DNA of 64,000 nt from Cephalopachus bancanus (taxonomy: Eukaryota > Chordata > Mammalia > Primates > Tarsiidae): NCBI GenBank assembly GCA_027257055.1, contig JAPVLO010000232.1:744001-808000 (forward strand), read 5' to 3'. Below, piece after piece: positions 12,119-23,513 of the stretch. The translations under genes were made by a program, and so were the position numbers. A model generated the notes under the pieces. The model did not search any database, was not told the origin of the DNA, and saw only the letters and a program-made list of their open reading frames with translations. Positions within the stretch are counted from its first letter, which is position 1. Each line of letters begins with the position of its first letter.

Positions 12119-12233
12119 CTCCGGAGAGCATGAAGAGGTTCTCGAATCCCCGCTCACACATGGTGGTGGCTGCCTGGCTGGCCAGCCTCTCGTCGTCATC
12201 GTACAGAATGATGATCTTGCCGTGGGCGTTTTT
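12119..12233 (-). CDS. CEP41: CEP41 exon 9 (rhodanese-like active-site region)
   Basis: The acceptor CTCTTAG precedes 12233 and the donor GTGAGT follows 12119. The 115-base exon encodes residues 215-252 plus the first base of codon 253, in phase with its neighbours. It contains the [14 protein letters not shown] strand-loop of the rhodanese fold, then [17 protein letters not shown]. In active rhodaneses the loop after this strand carries the catalytic cysteine. Here the position after ILY is Asp, so the domain looks non-catalytic, as in the human protein as I recall it. Confidence 0.96.
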
Positions 12234-12489
12234 CTAAGAGTGGGGAGTTAAGGTTCCAGGCACTGAGCTGAGGGCCCTGGGCTGTAAGAAACCCCAGGAG
12301 TAAAGGCAGCCAAGGCCCACTCCCACACCCCCTGAGTTCCAGGTACGTGGCAGGGGCGCATCTCAACCATCACATCAGCAGGGGCAGGACTATGTCCTGT
12401 CCTAGGAGCCACACATGCTGCAGCTTTTCCTTTACAGACTCTTGCTACCATGCTCCAAGACAGCACCAGTTACAGACTTCATAACCGTT

Positions 12490-12600
12490 AGCTCTCTTAT
12501 TCCTACAATCCTGGAAAGTAAGTATCACAATCCCCATTTTACAGGTGAGGACAGAGAAAAACGATGTCGGATGTGTCCACTGAAACCTTATTTTAATAGT
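12490..12600 (-). repeat. MIR fragment, tentative
   Basis: CCCCATTTTACAGGTGAGGAC is the reverse-oriented MIR 3' signature. It lies in CEP41 intron 8. Confidence 0.5.
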
Positions 12601-12965
12601 AAAAACGTGGGTGCCACCTAGAAGTCCAAAGTGGAGGAATGGCTGGTAACTCACAGTAAAGCTGAAGATGGGACATTATGTGTGTAGCCTGGGGAAACAC
12701 ATTTTAATATGAACTGAAAAATGCAGGGCACTAAATCACATATACAACAAGATTTCAACTCTGCAAAAAAAAAATAGAAGACAGTCTGGAATAAAATATG
12801 CCAATAATGCAATAGGAGATATTGTCTAATTGTGTGATTATAAAGAGATTTCGATTTTTCTTTTTATATTTTCCAGTATTTAAATTACTTTCTACTTGTA
12901 TAATTTTTATGAATGCACAAATTAAACTTTTAAGAAGAAAAAAATTAAAATAGAAAAGAAAAAAA

Positions 12966-13280
12966 AATATTTATTTATTTATTTATTTATTTATTTTTTT
13001 TTTTTTGAGCTGGAGTCTCACTCTGTCGCCCAGACTGGAGTGCAGTGGCTGCTCCCGGCCACCACAGACTTGACCTGCTGGGCTCTGGCAATCCTTCCGC
13101 CTCAGGCTTCCGAGTAGCCAGAATTACAGGTGCGTGCTACCACGCCTGGCTGATTTTTTTATTTATTGTAGAGATGAGGTCTCACTGCCCAGGCGGGTCT
13201 CGAACCTGCGGGCTCAGGCAATCCATTCACCTCAGCCTCCCAAAGGCGCGGGATTACAGGCTGAGCCACCGAGCCCAGCT
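12966..13280 (-). mobile_element. Alu with (TTTA)n tail
   Basis: (ATTT)n then T-tract, then a full reverse Alu ending GAGCCCAGCT. Confidence 0.93.
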
Positions 13281-13567
13281 TATTTATTTATTTTTGAGTT
13301 GGAGTCTCACTCTGTCGCCCAGGCTGGAGTGCAGTGGCACACTCTTGGCCACCTCGCCGGACTCAGGCAATCCTTCTGCCTCAGCCTTCCAAGTAGCTGG
13401 AACTACAGGCATGTGCTACCACGCCCGGCTAATTTTTTGATTTATTGTAGAGATGAAGTCTCTCCAAGTTGCCCAGGCTGGTCTTGAACCTGTGGAGGCT
13501 CAGGCAATCCTCTCACCTCGGCCTCCCAAAGTGCTGGTATTACAGGCTTGAGCCACTATGCCCGGCC
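13281..13567 (-). mobile_element. Alu, abutting the previous copy
   Basis: Begins with TATTTATTTATTTTTGAGTT directly after the previous Alu and ends GCCCGGCC. A head-to-tail pair in one orientation. Confidence 0.92.
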
Positions 13568-13850
13568 AAAAATTTACTTCTTAAGCTCTACCTAGGAAAG
13601 CTTCCCAGGGGAAAACAACCTTAGGAGTAGCTCAGTGGGTCCTGACTCTTCACTAGCACAGTATGGCTGGGAAGCACTGCCCTAACCGAGTCAGATTCTC
13701 AGCAACAGCTAGGAATCCAAGCCTAAAACACGCCACGCTGACTAGCATTGCAGGTCCTTCACAGGCTTCCCACCAGGAGCACAATTCATGATAACTTTGC
13801 TTCTTACAGTCCTCATACCACCCAGCTCCTTACAATGCAACAAAGGATAC

Positions 13851-13918
13851 ATATTCAAGAATATCATTTGAGAAAGGGTTCATTGTCCTGGACAGAGTTG
13901 CAATTGGGTAACTGTAAG
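13851..13918 (-). CDS. CEP41: CEP41 exon 8
   Basis: The acceptor TTTGCAG precedes 13918 and the donor GTATCC follows 13851. The 68-base exon completes codon 192 (Ala) and encodes residues 193-214, beginning YSYPIATLSR and ending NDILEY. This is a central part of the rhodanese-like domain. One visible difference from the human protein as I recall it is Phe in the MNPFSND segment, where human has Tyr. Confidence 0.95.
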
Positions 13919-14304
13919 CTGCAAAGGAAGGAAAGCTTGGGAAGGCTGTGGCTCTCTCAGCAAGCTCTGGCCCCAATTCCCTGCTGGTTGAAACTCTAAG
14001 AGTTAAATATATTTTCAAAAACCAACAAGCCATAAACCTAAATAATTTTGTGAAAGAAAAGAAACAGGATGCTGCAAACACAATAGAAAGCTTCCCTCCA
14101 CTGCGTCTGCTGACCATCTGAGAACACCAGATTCCTTCAGTGCAGGCTGGGGCCAACCCTACAGGTTACCAGAATGGAACCCACTATGGAACCCACTAAC
14201 TCGTGGTCTCCTCACCCGCTGCCCACGGCTGTGGCCCCGACCTGCCTGGACTGATGAGCAGGTGCTGCTCCTGAGAGTGGGGCCCCTGTGAGCCTTCGGC
14301 TTAC

Positions 14305-14456
14305 CTCCAACGATGTGGCACTGCTGGTAAGATTCTCTATCACGCACATCGAGCAGTAGGAAGGGGCAGTCAGGGTAAGGCCTGTCTTTGGTGCTGGGCT
14401 CTGCCTTCTTCACCGGCCCTTTGTCGAGGTCCAGTTCCCCAACCCCACTGATGACG
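14305..14456 (-). CDS. CEP41: CEP41 exon 7 (start of the rhodanese-like domain)
   Basis: The acceptor CTTGCAG precedes 14456 and the donor GTAAGC follows 14305. The 152-base exon completes codon 141 and encodes residues 142-191, then gives the first base of codon 192. It begins [13 protein letters not shown] and contains [13 protein letters not shown] and SYQQCHIVG, the opening strand of a rhodanese domain that runs on into exons 8 to 10. The exon lies between two copies of a duplicated intronic segment. Confidence 0.96.
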
Positions 14457-14552
14457 CTGCAAGTGAAAACGGAGGCCAGCACACACTGGTCAAGGGCTCG
14501 GGGTCAAGGATCAACTACATTTCTTTAGAATAGTGAGATGTAGGTTTTAGAA

Positions 14553-15108
14553 TTTATATTTTCCAGTATTTAAATGACTTTCTACTTGTTTAATTTTTAT
14601 GAATGGAAAAAGTAAACTTTTTTTTTGGAGTTGGAGTCTTACTTTGTTGCCCAGGCTGGACTGCAGTGGCACTCTCACGGCCACCGCAGCCTCAACCTGC
14701 TGGGCTCAGGTGATCCTTCCGCCTCAGCCTTCCCACTACAGGAGCTTGCCACCACACCCGGCTGGAACTACAGTAGTGTGCCATCAAGCCCAGCTAATTT
14801 TTTGATTTATTGTAGAGACGAGGTCTCACCGTGTTGCCCAGGCTGGTCTTGAGCCTGTGGGCTAAGGAAATCCTCTCACCCTGGCCTCCCAAAGTGCTGG
14901 GATTATAGGCATGAGCCACCGTGCCCAGCCAAAAATTAAACTTTTAAGAAGACAAATATTCAAACAGAAAAGAAAAAAATGTGCTCCTTAAGTGCTACTT
15001 GGGAAAGCATCCTAGGGAGAAAACACCTCTTAGGAGTAGCTCAGTGGGTCCTGACTCTTCACTAGCACAGTACAGCTGGGAAACACTGCCCTAAGAGTCA
15101 GGTCGTCT
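14553..15108. repeat. Duplicated intronic segment, copy B (interrupted by one Alu)
   Basis: Matches copy A on both sides of its own Alu (14618-14930). The Alu sits at a different point of the shared sequence than in copy A, so the duplication preceded both insertions. Confidence 0.88.
14618..14930 (-). mobile_element. Alu with target duplication
   Basis: Reverse Alu flanked by AAAAAGTAAACTTT and AAAAATTAAACTTTT. It carries a short extra segment in the middle (GAGCTTGCCACCACACCCGG then GGAACTACAGTAGTGTGCC) that looks like a local duplication of the linker-proximal part. Confidence 0.9.
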
Positions 15109-15109
15109 T

Positions 15110-16650
15110 GATTTTCTTCTCTTTGATTCCACAAAACACGGCGTGTAACATAAAGTTGTGCTGTGTGTTGGGTTTGAATGCAGAATGTCTTTTCAAAAGA
15201 TGCTTCAAAGAGAAAGGAAGATGGGAGTGGCATCTCAATTCTGCCTCTGAACACAGGACCCTGGGGATTCCTAGACCACCACGCCGGACGCTACAGAGCA
15301 GACCCTCATGTCCTGCATGCCTCAGTGCATATGAGATCGTCACAAGGCTGAGGGGGCGGGAGCTGGAGGGTACATGCTGCCTCAGCAGGGGGTAGCGTCG
15401 GGAGAACAAAGGGGGGTGGTTAGTCCAATGGAATCTGGAGGAGGGTGAGCCGGCAAAATAAGGGGAAAGGAATACGGTTGCCAGGCCTGGGAAAAATGGA
15501 AGGTGTTTCTATGTTTATTGTGCATAACAGAAAGTCACAATAATGCTTCACCATTTCATACGTGTAGTCAGTGACCCAACCACTGCAGTGATTTGGCTTC
15601 ACCACTTCCAATAGTCATCGGTACTGACTTCTGTGTTACAGGTTACCATGTTGAGGTTGAAGAGCTTTTAGCTTTGATGGCATTCACAGAATGAGATAGA
15701 GGAGGAGCTGGGATTAAAATGAGGAAGCTTACTCCTACCGCCAGCCTTTCGGTTTCTAAGGCCAGCCATTAAAATCACTATACTTGGTTGCCATCTTCAT
15801 AGGATAGGGAGAAAGTGGTAAAAACTCTCAGTTACTCTCCCATCATAGCTAATCAAATTCTGCGTTTAAATCCAACACACAGTACAACTGTATGATACAC
15901 ACTGCGTATTTTGTTGAATCAAGGAGAAGAAAATCCATCTGACGTGCAACTGGTTCCTTGGGGGACATCCTTCTGGGCTCTCCCTTCCTGAAAATCATTT
16001 TAGAGTCCTTTCACAAAGGAGTTATGCAGGAAGAATCACAATAGTGGCCTGGCGACAGTAACTGTTTCTCTAGTGGGACTGGTTTTGCAGCAAGGCTGTT
16101 TCACCCGTAGGAGGGAGAACATGTGCTGAAGGTCAGGCCATCTCAGAATCAAGTCAATCCTTGTGAGAAAATGCTACATGGAATACAGTCCGTGTAAATC
16201 CATGGAGTAAGCAGGCCTGTGCCTCAGGAGGAAGAGCAGAAAAAAAAAAAAAAAAGAAGTAACAGGAGGGACCAGCCATGTGCGGTCTCAGTCAAAGCCC
16301 AGTGCTGCTCCCACTTTCCTCTGTGCCTGTTGATGTCTGAGCACTCTGAGTGGCGTGGACCATTGCACCCTCCAAATCTGAAGAGGGCGCTTGCAAAGCT
16401 AAGCCCTAATAACAAACACTCCCGGGAAGAAGAGGAAAGGAACCGAGAAGGGCAAACGAACACGCTCCAGTTCGAATGTCCTTATATTAACTCACGAGAA
16501 TACTGGAAGATTCAGGGGGTGGCATGTGTACAGAAAGAACAGCCAGGGGCTGGGAGGCAACGGAGCACTTCGCTACTGTCAGTTTTGTTTTTAAGTAGAG
16601 CAGAACTCTGAAAGTGGTCTCTAGACTGGACTGAAGGTGGATTTGCGCAC
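15110..16650. other. CEP41 intron 6, nothing further recognised
   Basis: Unique-looking intronic sequence with an A-rich tract at 16241-16256. No additional exon or repeat family recognised. Confidence 0.45.
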
Positions 16651-16795
16651 CTCTGAAGGGTAGAGCGGCTGGAGTCCCCTGCTCCCATGCTGTTTATGAA
16701 CTGGACAGGGCTAGGTGGCTGCTCCTCTGGGCTCCCTTTCCCATTGGTCCTGGCAGTGATTTCTGCATCAGGGTCTGAGGTTGCAGAAATATTGT
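16651..16795 (-). CDS. CEP41: CEP41 exon 6
   Basis: The acceptor TTTTAG precedes 16795 and the donor GTGCGC follows 16651. The 145-base exon completes codon 93 and encodes residues 94-140 plus two bases of codon 141. The product is acidic and Ser/Pro/Gly-rich (SDPDAEITARTNGKG, GAGDSSRSTLQ), a linker between the N-terminal coiled region and the rhodanese domain. It differs at several residues from the human protein as I recall it, in keeping with a less constrained linker. The GTGCGC donor is weaker than its neighbours. Confidence 0.94.
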
Positions 16796-18540
16796 CTAAA
16801 ATTTGCAAATAAACAAATAAAATATTTACTTGTTAGGCAGTTCCACTGAAATGAAGTCAAGAAAAGGAAATCTTCAGAATGTGGTGGATCCCAGGAGTCC
16901 CCAAGACGCTTCTGGGGGTCTACAAGGTGAAAACTACTTTCATTGGAAGCTGTTTGTCTTTTTGACTGTGTTGACGCTTGCTTGCACTGATGGGGCAAAA
17001 GAAATAGTAAATACGACTGCCGACACCTGAGCAGAATCAGGAGTGGCACCGAGCTGGATTAGCAGTCATCACGCCCCACAGGAACCATGGCAGTCACAGG
17101 AAGAACAGGTCCCTGGAGAGGCAGCAGCCATGAGTAGTTTTGTGAATCCCACCATGACATGAGTACCCGCCTTCTCCATGTGGTGCAATGGCAGTCCATG
17201 GACAGTTACGTCTGTCACAGACCAACTGACACGGTTAGGCCAAAGGAAGGCACCAGTGTGACCGCGGGTCATAAGCTGAACCAGTCACTTCTGCCATGCA
17301 CACCAGCCTTATTTGGAGGAAAACTGACAGAAAAACTACGGTTACTTAGATGTGTGTATCTGGCAGACATTTTCTCAATGAACTGTCATTTCTAGGCCTG
17401 TGGGCCTGTCATTTCTAGGAAAACACCTGATGGTATTTGGTGCCACTGATAACATTTTGAACAACACTCAAAATTCTGGAAACTGTATTTGTCATCAGGA
17501 GCTGAAGGAACTGCTTCCCCATACTTTGAGTTTTCTGATAAATAGATGGGGAGATTCATATCTGTGAATTTTTTGATGGGGTATAATGAAATGTGTGAAC
17601 ATCGGAGATTTCTGTAACTCAGCGAGTCAATATTTTCCAAATGACCAATGCACAATGCCATAAAATCATGCTCAGGTAAAGGACTCATTCAAAGTTTGAG
17701 GCAGTTTCACTGGAACTGGCTGAGTTTAAAGCAACAGGATGGAAGGTCACTGGCTCGGCTGCAGATTCTACACAGCTAATCTTTAGGGAACTACCAGTCA
17801 TCAAGTTTTGTGGCATATTAAAGACAAATATCCACAATGACCTGGCAAAACTACTGAAATGCTCCTCCCTTTTCCAGTATGGGTCTGTGTTTGCTGATTT
17901 TCTTCATATACTTCCAGCCCAGACAGCAGCAACAGGCTAAATGCAAAAGCTGAGGTGAGAACCAGCTGGCTCTTGTTAAACCAGACATTGAAGAGATTTA
18001 AAAATAGGTAAAACAATGACATTCCCAGTAAAACGTTATTTTGGAAATAAAGCTATTTTTCATAACAATGTTATTTATGTTTTTAATGGGTTATTATTAA
18101 GTGAAATAATACATATTGTTTATGTTCTCATTTTAAAATGTCAATATACTAAATTTTTTTTTTGAAAGTAGGATTTAGTGAGGGGACAGAAAAGCTTCCA
18201 CAGTGGGAGGGGACCCCAAGAGGTTGCCCAATACACTAAATATTAATAGATATAATGCACATAAACCAGAGCTCTTTGGAGTCCTCGATAATTTTTAAGA
18301 GTGTAGGGAGACGGAACACAATAAGTTTGAGAACTTGCTGCTTTCATCAATACAATGAGAGAACAAATTAAAATAGGAAGGCTAATAATTAAAGAGGATA
18401 TTAAATTTTAATTTGCACATGACATGATAGTATACCTAGAAACTTCAAAAGAATACTATGAGAATAAGGGCAATAAATATATGGTTAAATTAAAAATACT
18501 ATAAACAAAATATTTTTCGTATATACCAATTAAAAACATG
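16796..18540. other. CEP41 intron 5, repeat-poor left part
   Basis: AT-rich intron. No splice-bounded coding segment fits the CEP41 phase here, and no repeat family is clear. Confidence 0.4.
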
Positions 18541-18821
18541 AGTCAGGTATGGTGGTTCATGCCTGTAATCCCAGCACTTTGGGAGGCCAAGGTGGGAGAA
18601 CTGCTTAAGCAGGGGTTTGAGACCAGCTAGGCAACATAGCAAGACCTCGTCTCTACAAAAAAATAAGAAAATTAGTCAGGCCTGGTGGCACTATAGTCCC
18701 CTCTTCTTGAGAGGCTGAGGTGGAAAGACTGCCCGAGTCCAGCAGGATGAGGCTGTGGTGAGCCACGATGGTGCCCCTGCACTCCAGCCTGGGCAATGGA
18801 GTGAGACTGACTCAAAAACAA
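18541..18821 (+). mobile_element. Alu
   Basis: Starts AGTCAGGTATGGTGGTTCAT and ends ACTCAAAAACA, with flanking AAAACATGA direct repeats. Confidence 0.9.
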
Positions 18822-18996
18822 AACATGACATGAAAAAAATCTCATGCACAGTAACAAATGCAGCTATAAAATTACTCTCCTAAAAGTAAACCTAAAACAA
18901 ATGTAAAGAACCTATGAAAATTTATACATCCTTTATTAAATCCTTTATAGGACTTATAACAATTTTATCTGGAGGCCTTAAAGAAGACCTCAAAGA

Positions 18997-19290
18997 GCTG
19001 GGCTCGGTGGCTCAGCCTGTAATCCTGTGCCTTTGGGAGGCTGAGGTGAGTGGATTGCCTGAGCCCGCGGGTTCGAGACCCGCCTGGGCAACTTGGCGAG
19101 ACCTCATCTCTACAATAAATCAAAAATGAGCCGGGCATGGTAGTGCGCGCCTGTAGTTCCAGCTACTTGGAAGGCTGAGGCGGAAGGATCGCCAGAGCCC
19201 AGCAGGTCGAGGCTGCGGTGGCCGGGAGCGGCCACTGCACTCTAGTCTGGGTGACAGAATGAGACTCCAACTCAAAAAAAAAATAAATAA
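18997..19290 (+). mobile_element. Alu with 17-bp near-perfect target duplication
   Basis: Flanked by AAAGAAGACCTCAAAGA (18980-18996) and AAAGAAGACCTCAAGGA (about 19298-19314). The two differ at one base. Confidence 0.94.
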
Positions 19291-19454
19291 AATGAAAAAG
19301 AAGACCTCAAGGAAGAGAGGTCTCCCTGCACATTCCTGATTGGACACCTAAAACTCTAATGATGTTCATCCTTTCCAAGTTTAATTTTTAACCTTAGTGC
19401 TAATCCCAATGGAGTCTTTAAAAATCTAGACAGATTTTAAAGATAAGAAGAGTA

Positions 19455-19746
19455 GGCCAGGCTCAGTGGCTCAGCCTGTAATCCCAGCACTTTGGGAGGC
19501 TGAGGCGAGTGGATTGCCTGAGCCGGTGGGTTCGAGACCCACCCAGGCAACTTGGCGAGACCTCGTCTCCACAATAAATGAAAAATTTGCCAGGAGTGGT
19601 AGCACGTGCCTGTAGTTCTGGCTGCTTGAAAGGCTGAGGTGGAAGGATCACTAGAGCCCAGTGGGTTGACGCTGGGGTGGCTGTGAGTGTGACACTGCAC
19701 TCCAGCCTGGGCGACAGAGTGAGACTCCAACTCAAAAAAAAAAAAA
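19455..19746 (+). mobile_element. Alu
   Basis: GGCCAGGCTCAGTGGCTCAG through ACTCCAACTCAAAAAA. Confidence 0.93.
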
Positions 19747-19777
19747 GAACAAATACATATATGTGTATATTGTATAC

Positions 19778-19806
19778 ACACACACACAGACACACACACA
19801 CACACA
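19778..19806. repeat. (CA)n microsatellite
   Basis: CA repeat with one interruption, just after the tail of the preceding Alu. Confidence 0.9.
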
Positions 19807-20378
19807 AATAAAACTAAGGGCAGCGAAGAATCTGCCTTCGCCAATAGTAACAGACATGACATATATTAAAGGCAAAAGGTCAGAACAGTACAGAACTACA
19901 ACCAGGACACCGGTATGTAACAGAGAACAAGGAAACAAACCCTAGAATAGAAACAAAAAGGTAACACACCCACATCACAAGTCAGTGGGCAAAGGGAGAC
20001 CTGCTGAGTAAATGATGCTGGGACTATGCCTCAACTATCTGGAAGCATCTAATTTAGATCATCACCTCACATCATATACCAAACTATATAACAGATAGTT
20101 CAAATGTAAAAATGTAATAAATAAATGAGGTAATAGAAGAAAATTCAGGTAAATAATTTACCTTATTTCTAATTTTTTTATTCTAAAACAATAAAAGAAA
20201 GCACAACCGTAAAGGTTAATAGATTTGATCATGTAAAAATGCAACCTCGTGTATGTCAAAAACCAACACAAAGAAAATGAAAAGGTGAATAACAAATTAG
20301 GAAACAAATCTGTAACACATATGAATGACAAAAGGTTAATATATTTAATTTATAGTTTAAAAAAAATTAGTAGCTCCT

Positions 20379-20657
20379 TTCTTTTTCTTCTGAGACAGGC
20401 TCTTGCCCCAGGCAGGAGAGCAGTAATGCAATCAGAGCTCACTACAGCCTGGAACTCCTAGGCTCAAGAGAATCTCCTGCTTTAGTCTCCTGAGTGGCCA
20501 GGACTACAGGTTTGTACCACTGTGCACAGTTAATTTTGTTTCTTATTTTTTGTAGTGATGGGGTCTTGCTCTGTTGCCCAGACTAGTCTCCTGGATTCAA
20601 GCAATTCTCCTGCCTTGGCCTCCCAGCACTACAGGTGTGAGCCACCACATCTGGCCT
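20379..20657 (-). mobile_element. Old Alu
   Basis: Reverse Alu with many substitutions (TTCTGAGACAGGCTCTTGCC.. to CCACCACATCTGGCC). Confidence 0.85.
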
Positions 20658-20759
20658 TTTCAGTAGCTCTGAAATATAATGTGCACAGAGTAAAAATGTA
20701 ACAGGGTCAGGTGTACAAGGTAAAATGCAGCAAGTTAAAACTGCTAATCTGGAAAGGAA

Positions 20760-21597
20760 GCATTGTTCCCACTTGTGACCTGCAGGCCCTCATGCCTCCT
20801 TTCTGGGGGATCCGCTTTCATATGTTTACGTCTCCTTCCAGGAGTGCAACAACCATATGCTTTGGCATATATTTTGTTTCATCTCCTTTTACATATCCAG
20901 GAGAATTCTACTCATATTGTTTGGAAACTGTTCCAAATAATCAAGTAAGAATTTCTCTCATTCATTTTCAAGGTTGCATTGGTTCCATTGCATAAGGATA
21001 TCACAATTACTCAGAGCTTTTCCAAACCAATAAAGAAAAAAGATGAACTTCCTATTAGAAAAATGGGAAAGGGCATGTTGTGTCCTTAAAAGACAAAACA
21101 CGTATGACACGACCAGTAAAAACACACACACAGCTCAATCTCACTATTAGAAGAAACTAAAACTATTAGATATTATTTTTCATCTATCAAATTGGCATAT
21201 ATTTATTAAAATAATAATTATTCAGCACTGGCTAGGATGGGGAGAAACAAGTCTTTTCATTCACTCTTGGTGGGAATGCAAATAGGTCCTCCATGAGTGT
21301 GGAAGTCAGGACCGAGCATCTACAATGGTTCCACCCTGGGCCTGTCTGCAGTAATTTATCTTCAGGAAATAATCAGAATCATAGGAACATTCACACATAC
21401 ACACACAGAATTATTTTTAAAAAGTTAAAAATCAGAATAAACTGTAATGCCTGGCAACAGGAAAAGAATTAAATTATGGTATAGCCAAAGCGTAGACATT
21501 ATATGACAACACAATCTTTACAATTATGCTTGTGAAGTCTATCTGTAGAAAAGTATGCATGAAAAAATGTTAATTAAAAACAACACAGTACAAAATT
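20760..21597 (+). mobile_element. Old L1 3'-end-like sequence, tentative
   Basis: TTCACTCTTGGTGGGAATGC, TTTATCTTCAGGAAATAATC and TGGTATAGCC-type phrases are typical of diverged L1 ORF2/3' UTR on the plus strand. The limits are uncertain, and the left third is not clearly L1. Confidence 0.45.
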
Positions 21598-21863
21598 ACA
21601 CACAAACAGTATAGATTTAATTAGGGTGAGGAGTTAATGGGAAAGGTGGACCCAAATATTAACAGTGACCATTAGTTATTTAATTTTCTTCTTTATATAT
21701 TTTTTGCTGTTTTCTTACTAGAAATGTACTACACACAAACAGTATAGATTTAATTGGGATGAGGAGTTAATAGGAAAGGTGGACCCAAATATTAACAATG
21801 ACCAATAGTTATTTTTCTTTTTTACATATTTTTTTGCTGTTTTCTAACTTACTAGAAATATAC
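21598..21863 (+). repeat. Tandem duplication, two units of about 132 bp
   Basis: Unit 1 is 21598-21729 and unit 2 is 21730-21863. Both start TACACACAAACAGTATAGAT and end ACTAGAAATRTAC. They differ at a modest number of sites and by small indels. Confidence 0.93.
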
Positions 21864-23443
21864 TTTTAAGACAGGAAAAAGCGATAAATACCATAATAGA
21901 TGTTTGTGTTCCTTCAGAGATAGCCAATATACATACAGATATAATCTGCTCTGCAGCATTCCTGAGTGAGTTATTATCTGTGTAGAGCACTAGAAAAACC
22001 CTAATATTACTCACACATTATGGTGTCCTACTTTACAAGAGCCAATTTTGTTGTGCAAATTCATCTCAGAAGAGAAAATTGCAGGTGCCCATATGTTCTG
22101 GGGCTGCAATCTCAACATGGAGGACCAGGCTAGGTGCTTATGTAACCCGGTGAGAATCAGGGCACATTCATGAGGAGACGCAATTCTCTCTGTGACAAAG
22201 AGCCCTTCTTTCTCTGCTGTGTGAGAGGCATCTGTCAAAGATAAATTCCTGTCGTTTTCAGATTTTCTTTATCCTCCCAAACAAAACCCAGTCCAGGGAA
22301 ATGACAGTCAAGTTGCACAAACCCAGTGTTCAGACTTCCTGAGAAACTTGTCTTGAAATCAGAAGTCAAATTCCTGACCTACATCAACCTTAACAAAACA
22401 CATTCCTCTTCAGTAAACAGCCACGCACTGGTGGCTGGGTGCCTCAGGACGAAATGAGACCTTCCCTCTGTGGATTCCTTTCATGAGAGGACAATTATGA
22501 GGTTTTGTTTCCAACTTGGTATTTAGGAAAGGAGACCTGGAGCCTGCCTGTCTTCCTGGCCTTATCTCCGGCCCAGAGCTCTCCTCCCTCAGGCCACAGC
22601 CAGACTGGGAGGTTTGAGTCCCAGCACCCTACATGCTTTCAGCTCCCGGCCTTTCTCAGGCTCCACCCCTGCCTCAACGCCTCCTCCCGACTGGCACTGT
22701 GGAGTCCACCCCTACACAGCCCAGTTCTAGTGCCTTGGGGAGCCAACCTAGGCCTCAGAACCGGAAGTGCCTTTCCTTCCTTGGAACCCCCATGACGCCC
22801 ACATCTCTCCCAGGGGTGCTTTTCAGGGCCCCTCAAGGGTGCCATTCTGCATGTACACAGAAGGCAGGCTGAGTCTGGGTCCACTCCTTACCAGCTGGAT
22901 CACCTTGAGCAAGAAATTTCACCTCTGAGCTTGGGCTTCTCCTCTAAAGGGTCCCTTCCTTCTAGAGTTTTTGAGATGATCAAATAAGGAAACTCAGGTG
23001 AAGCCCTCACAAGAATGGCTTCCTTCCATCCTCCATCTTAAAACTCCAACACACAGTAGTAATTTTGTGACGCCGTTCGGTCCACCCAGAACACCTGCAC
23101 AACGTTACCTCAAACTCCATACAAGAAGGGCTGTTGTCTTCATTACCACAGTCTCATAGCACATTCTGTGCTCTGTGTATACACAGAATGCCAACATATA
23201 TTTGTTGTAAAAGAGTAATTAGAACATTAAACACATCTGAAGCACTTAGAGCCAGAAAACCAGATGGCTTTTCCAAAGAAGTAAGAGTTCACAGTGAAAG
23301 CCCAGGCAGCGCTTTTCTGAGAGTAGTGGACTAATGACAGAGCTCGACATCAAAGCTGAGTCCCTGAGAACCGCAGAGGTGCGTGGGGAGCCCGGGGTCA
23401 GATGGCCAAGCCTTATCTTCCCCACATCCTCAGTCCTTATTAC
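21864..23443. other. CEP41 intron 5, right part
   Basis: No coding exon recognised. A MIR-like fragment is listed separately; the GC-richer part at 22.5-22.9 kb has overlapping open frames but no family resemblance. Confidence 0.4.
22861..22995 (+). repeat. MIR fragment, tentative
   Basis: GAGTCTGGGTCCACTCCTTA, ACCTTGAGCAAGAAATTTCA and TTGAGATGATCAAATAAGG follow the MIR consensus order. Confidence 0.6.
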
Positions 23444-23513
23444 CTTCTAGCCTCTGAATCTCCTCAGCTGTCACTTCCAGTGTTTGATCAGAGAGAGAAG
23501 CAACTTGGATGAC
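23444..23513 (-). CDS. CEP41: CEP41 exon 5
   Basis: The acceptor TCTCTCAG precedes 23513 and the donor GTAATA follows 23444. The 70-base exon encodes residues 70-92 (VIQVASLSDQTLEVTAEEIQ and three more) plus the first base of codon 93. The sequence looks helical and matches the conserved N-terminal region of CEP41. Confidence 0.95.

Larger units (their letters stand above)
12860..13730. repeat. Duplicated intronic segment, copy A (interrupted by two Alus)
   Basis: The left part (TATATTTTCCAGTATTTAAA.. at about 12864-12965) and right part (GGAGTAGCTCAGTGGGTCCT.. at about 13568-13710) match copy B at 14553-15108 closely. The two Alus at 12966-13567 are absent from copy B at this point. Confidence 0.88.

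Noticed and set aside
13045..13487. Open frames of 117-131 codons
   Set aside because: They lie wholly in two abutting Alu elements. The same applies to most frames of 60-100 codons in this window.
16219..16611. 130-codon open frame in intron 6 starting in an A-tract
   Set aside because: No recognisable domain and no splice support; its reverse strand is also open.
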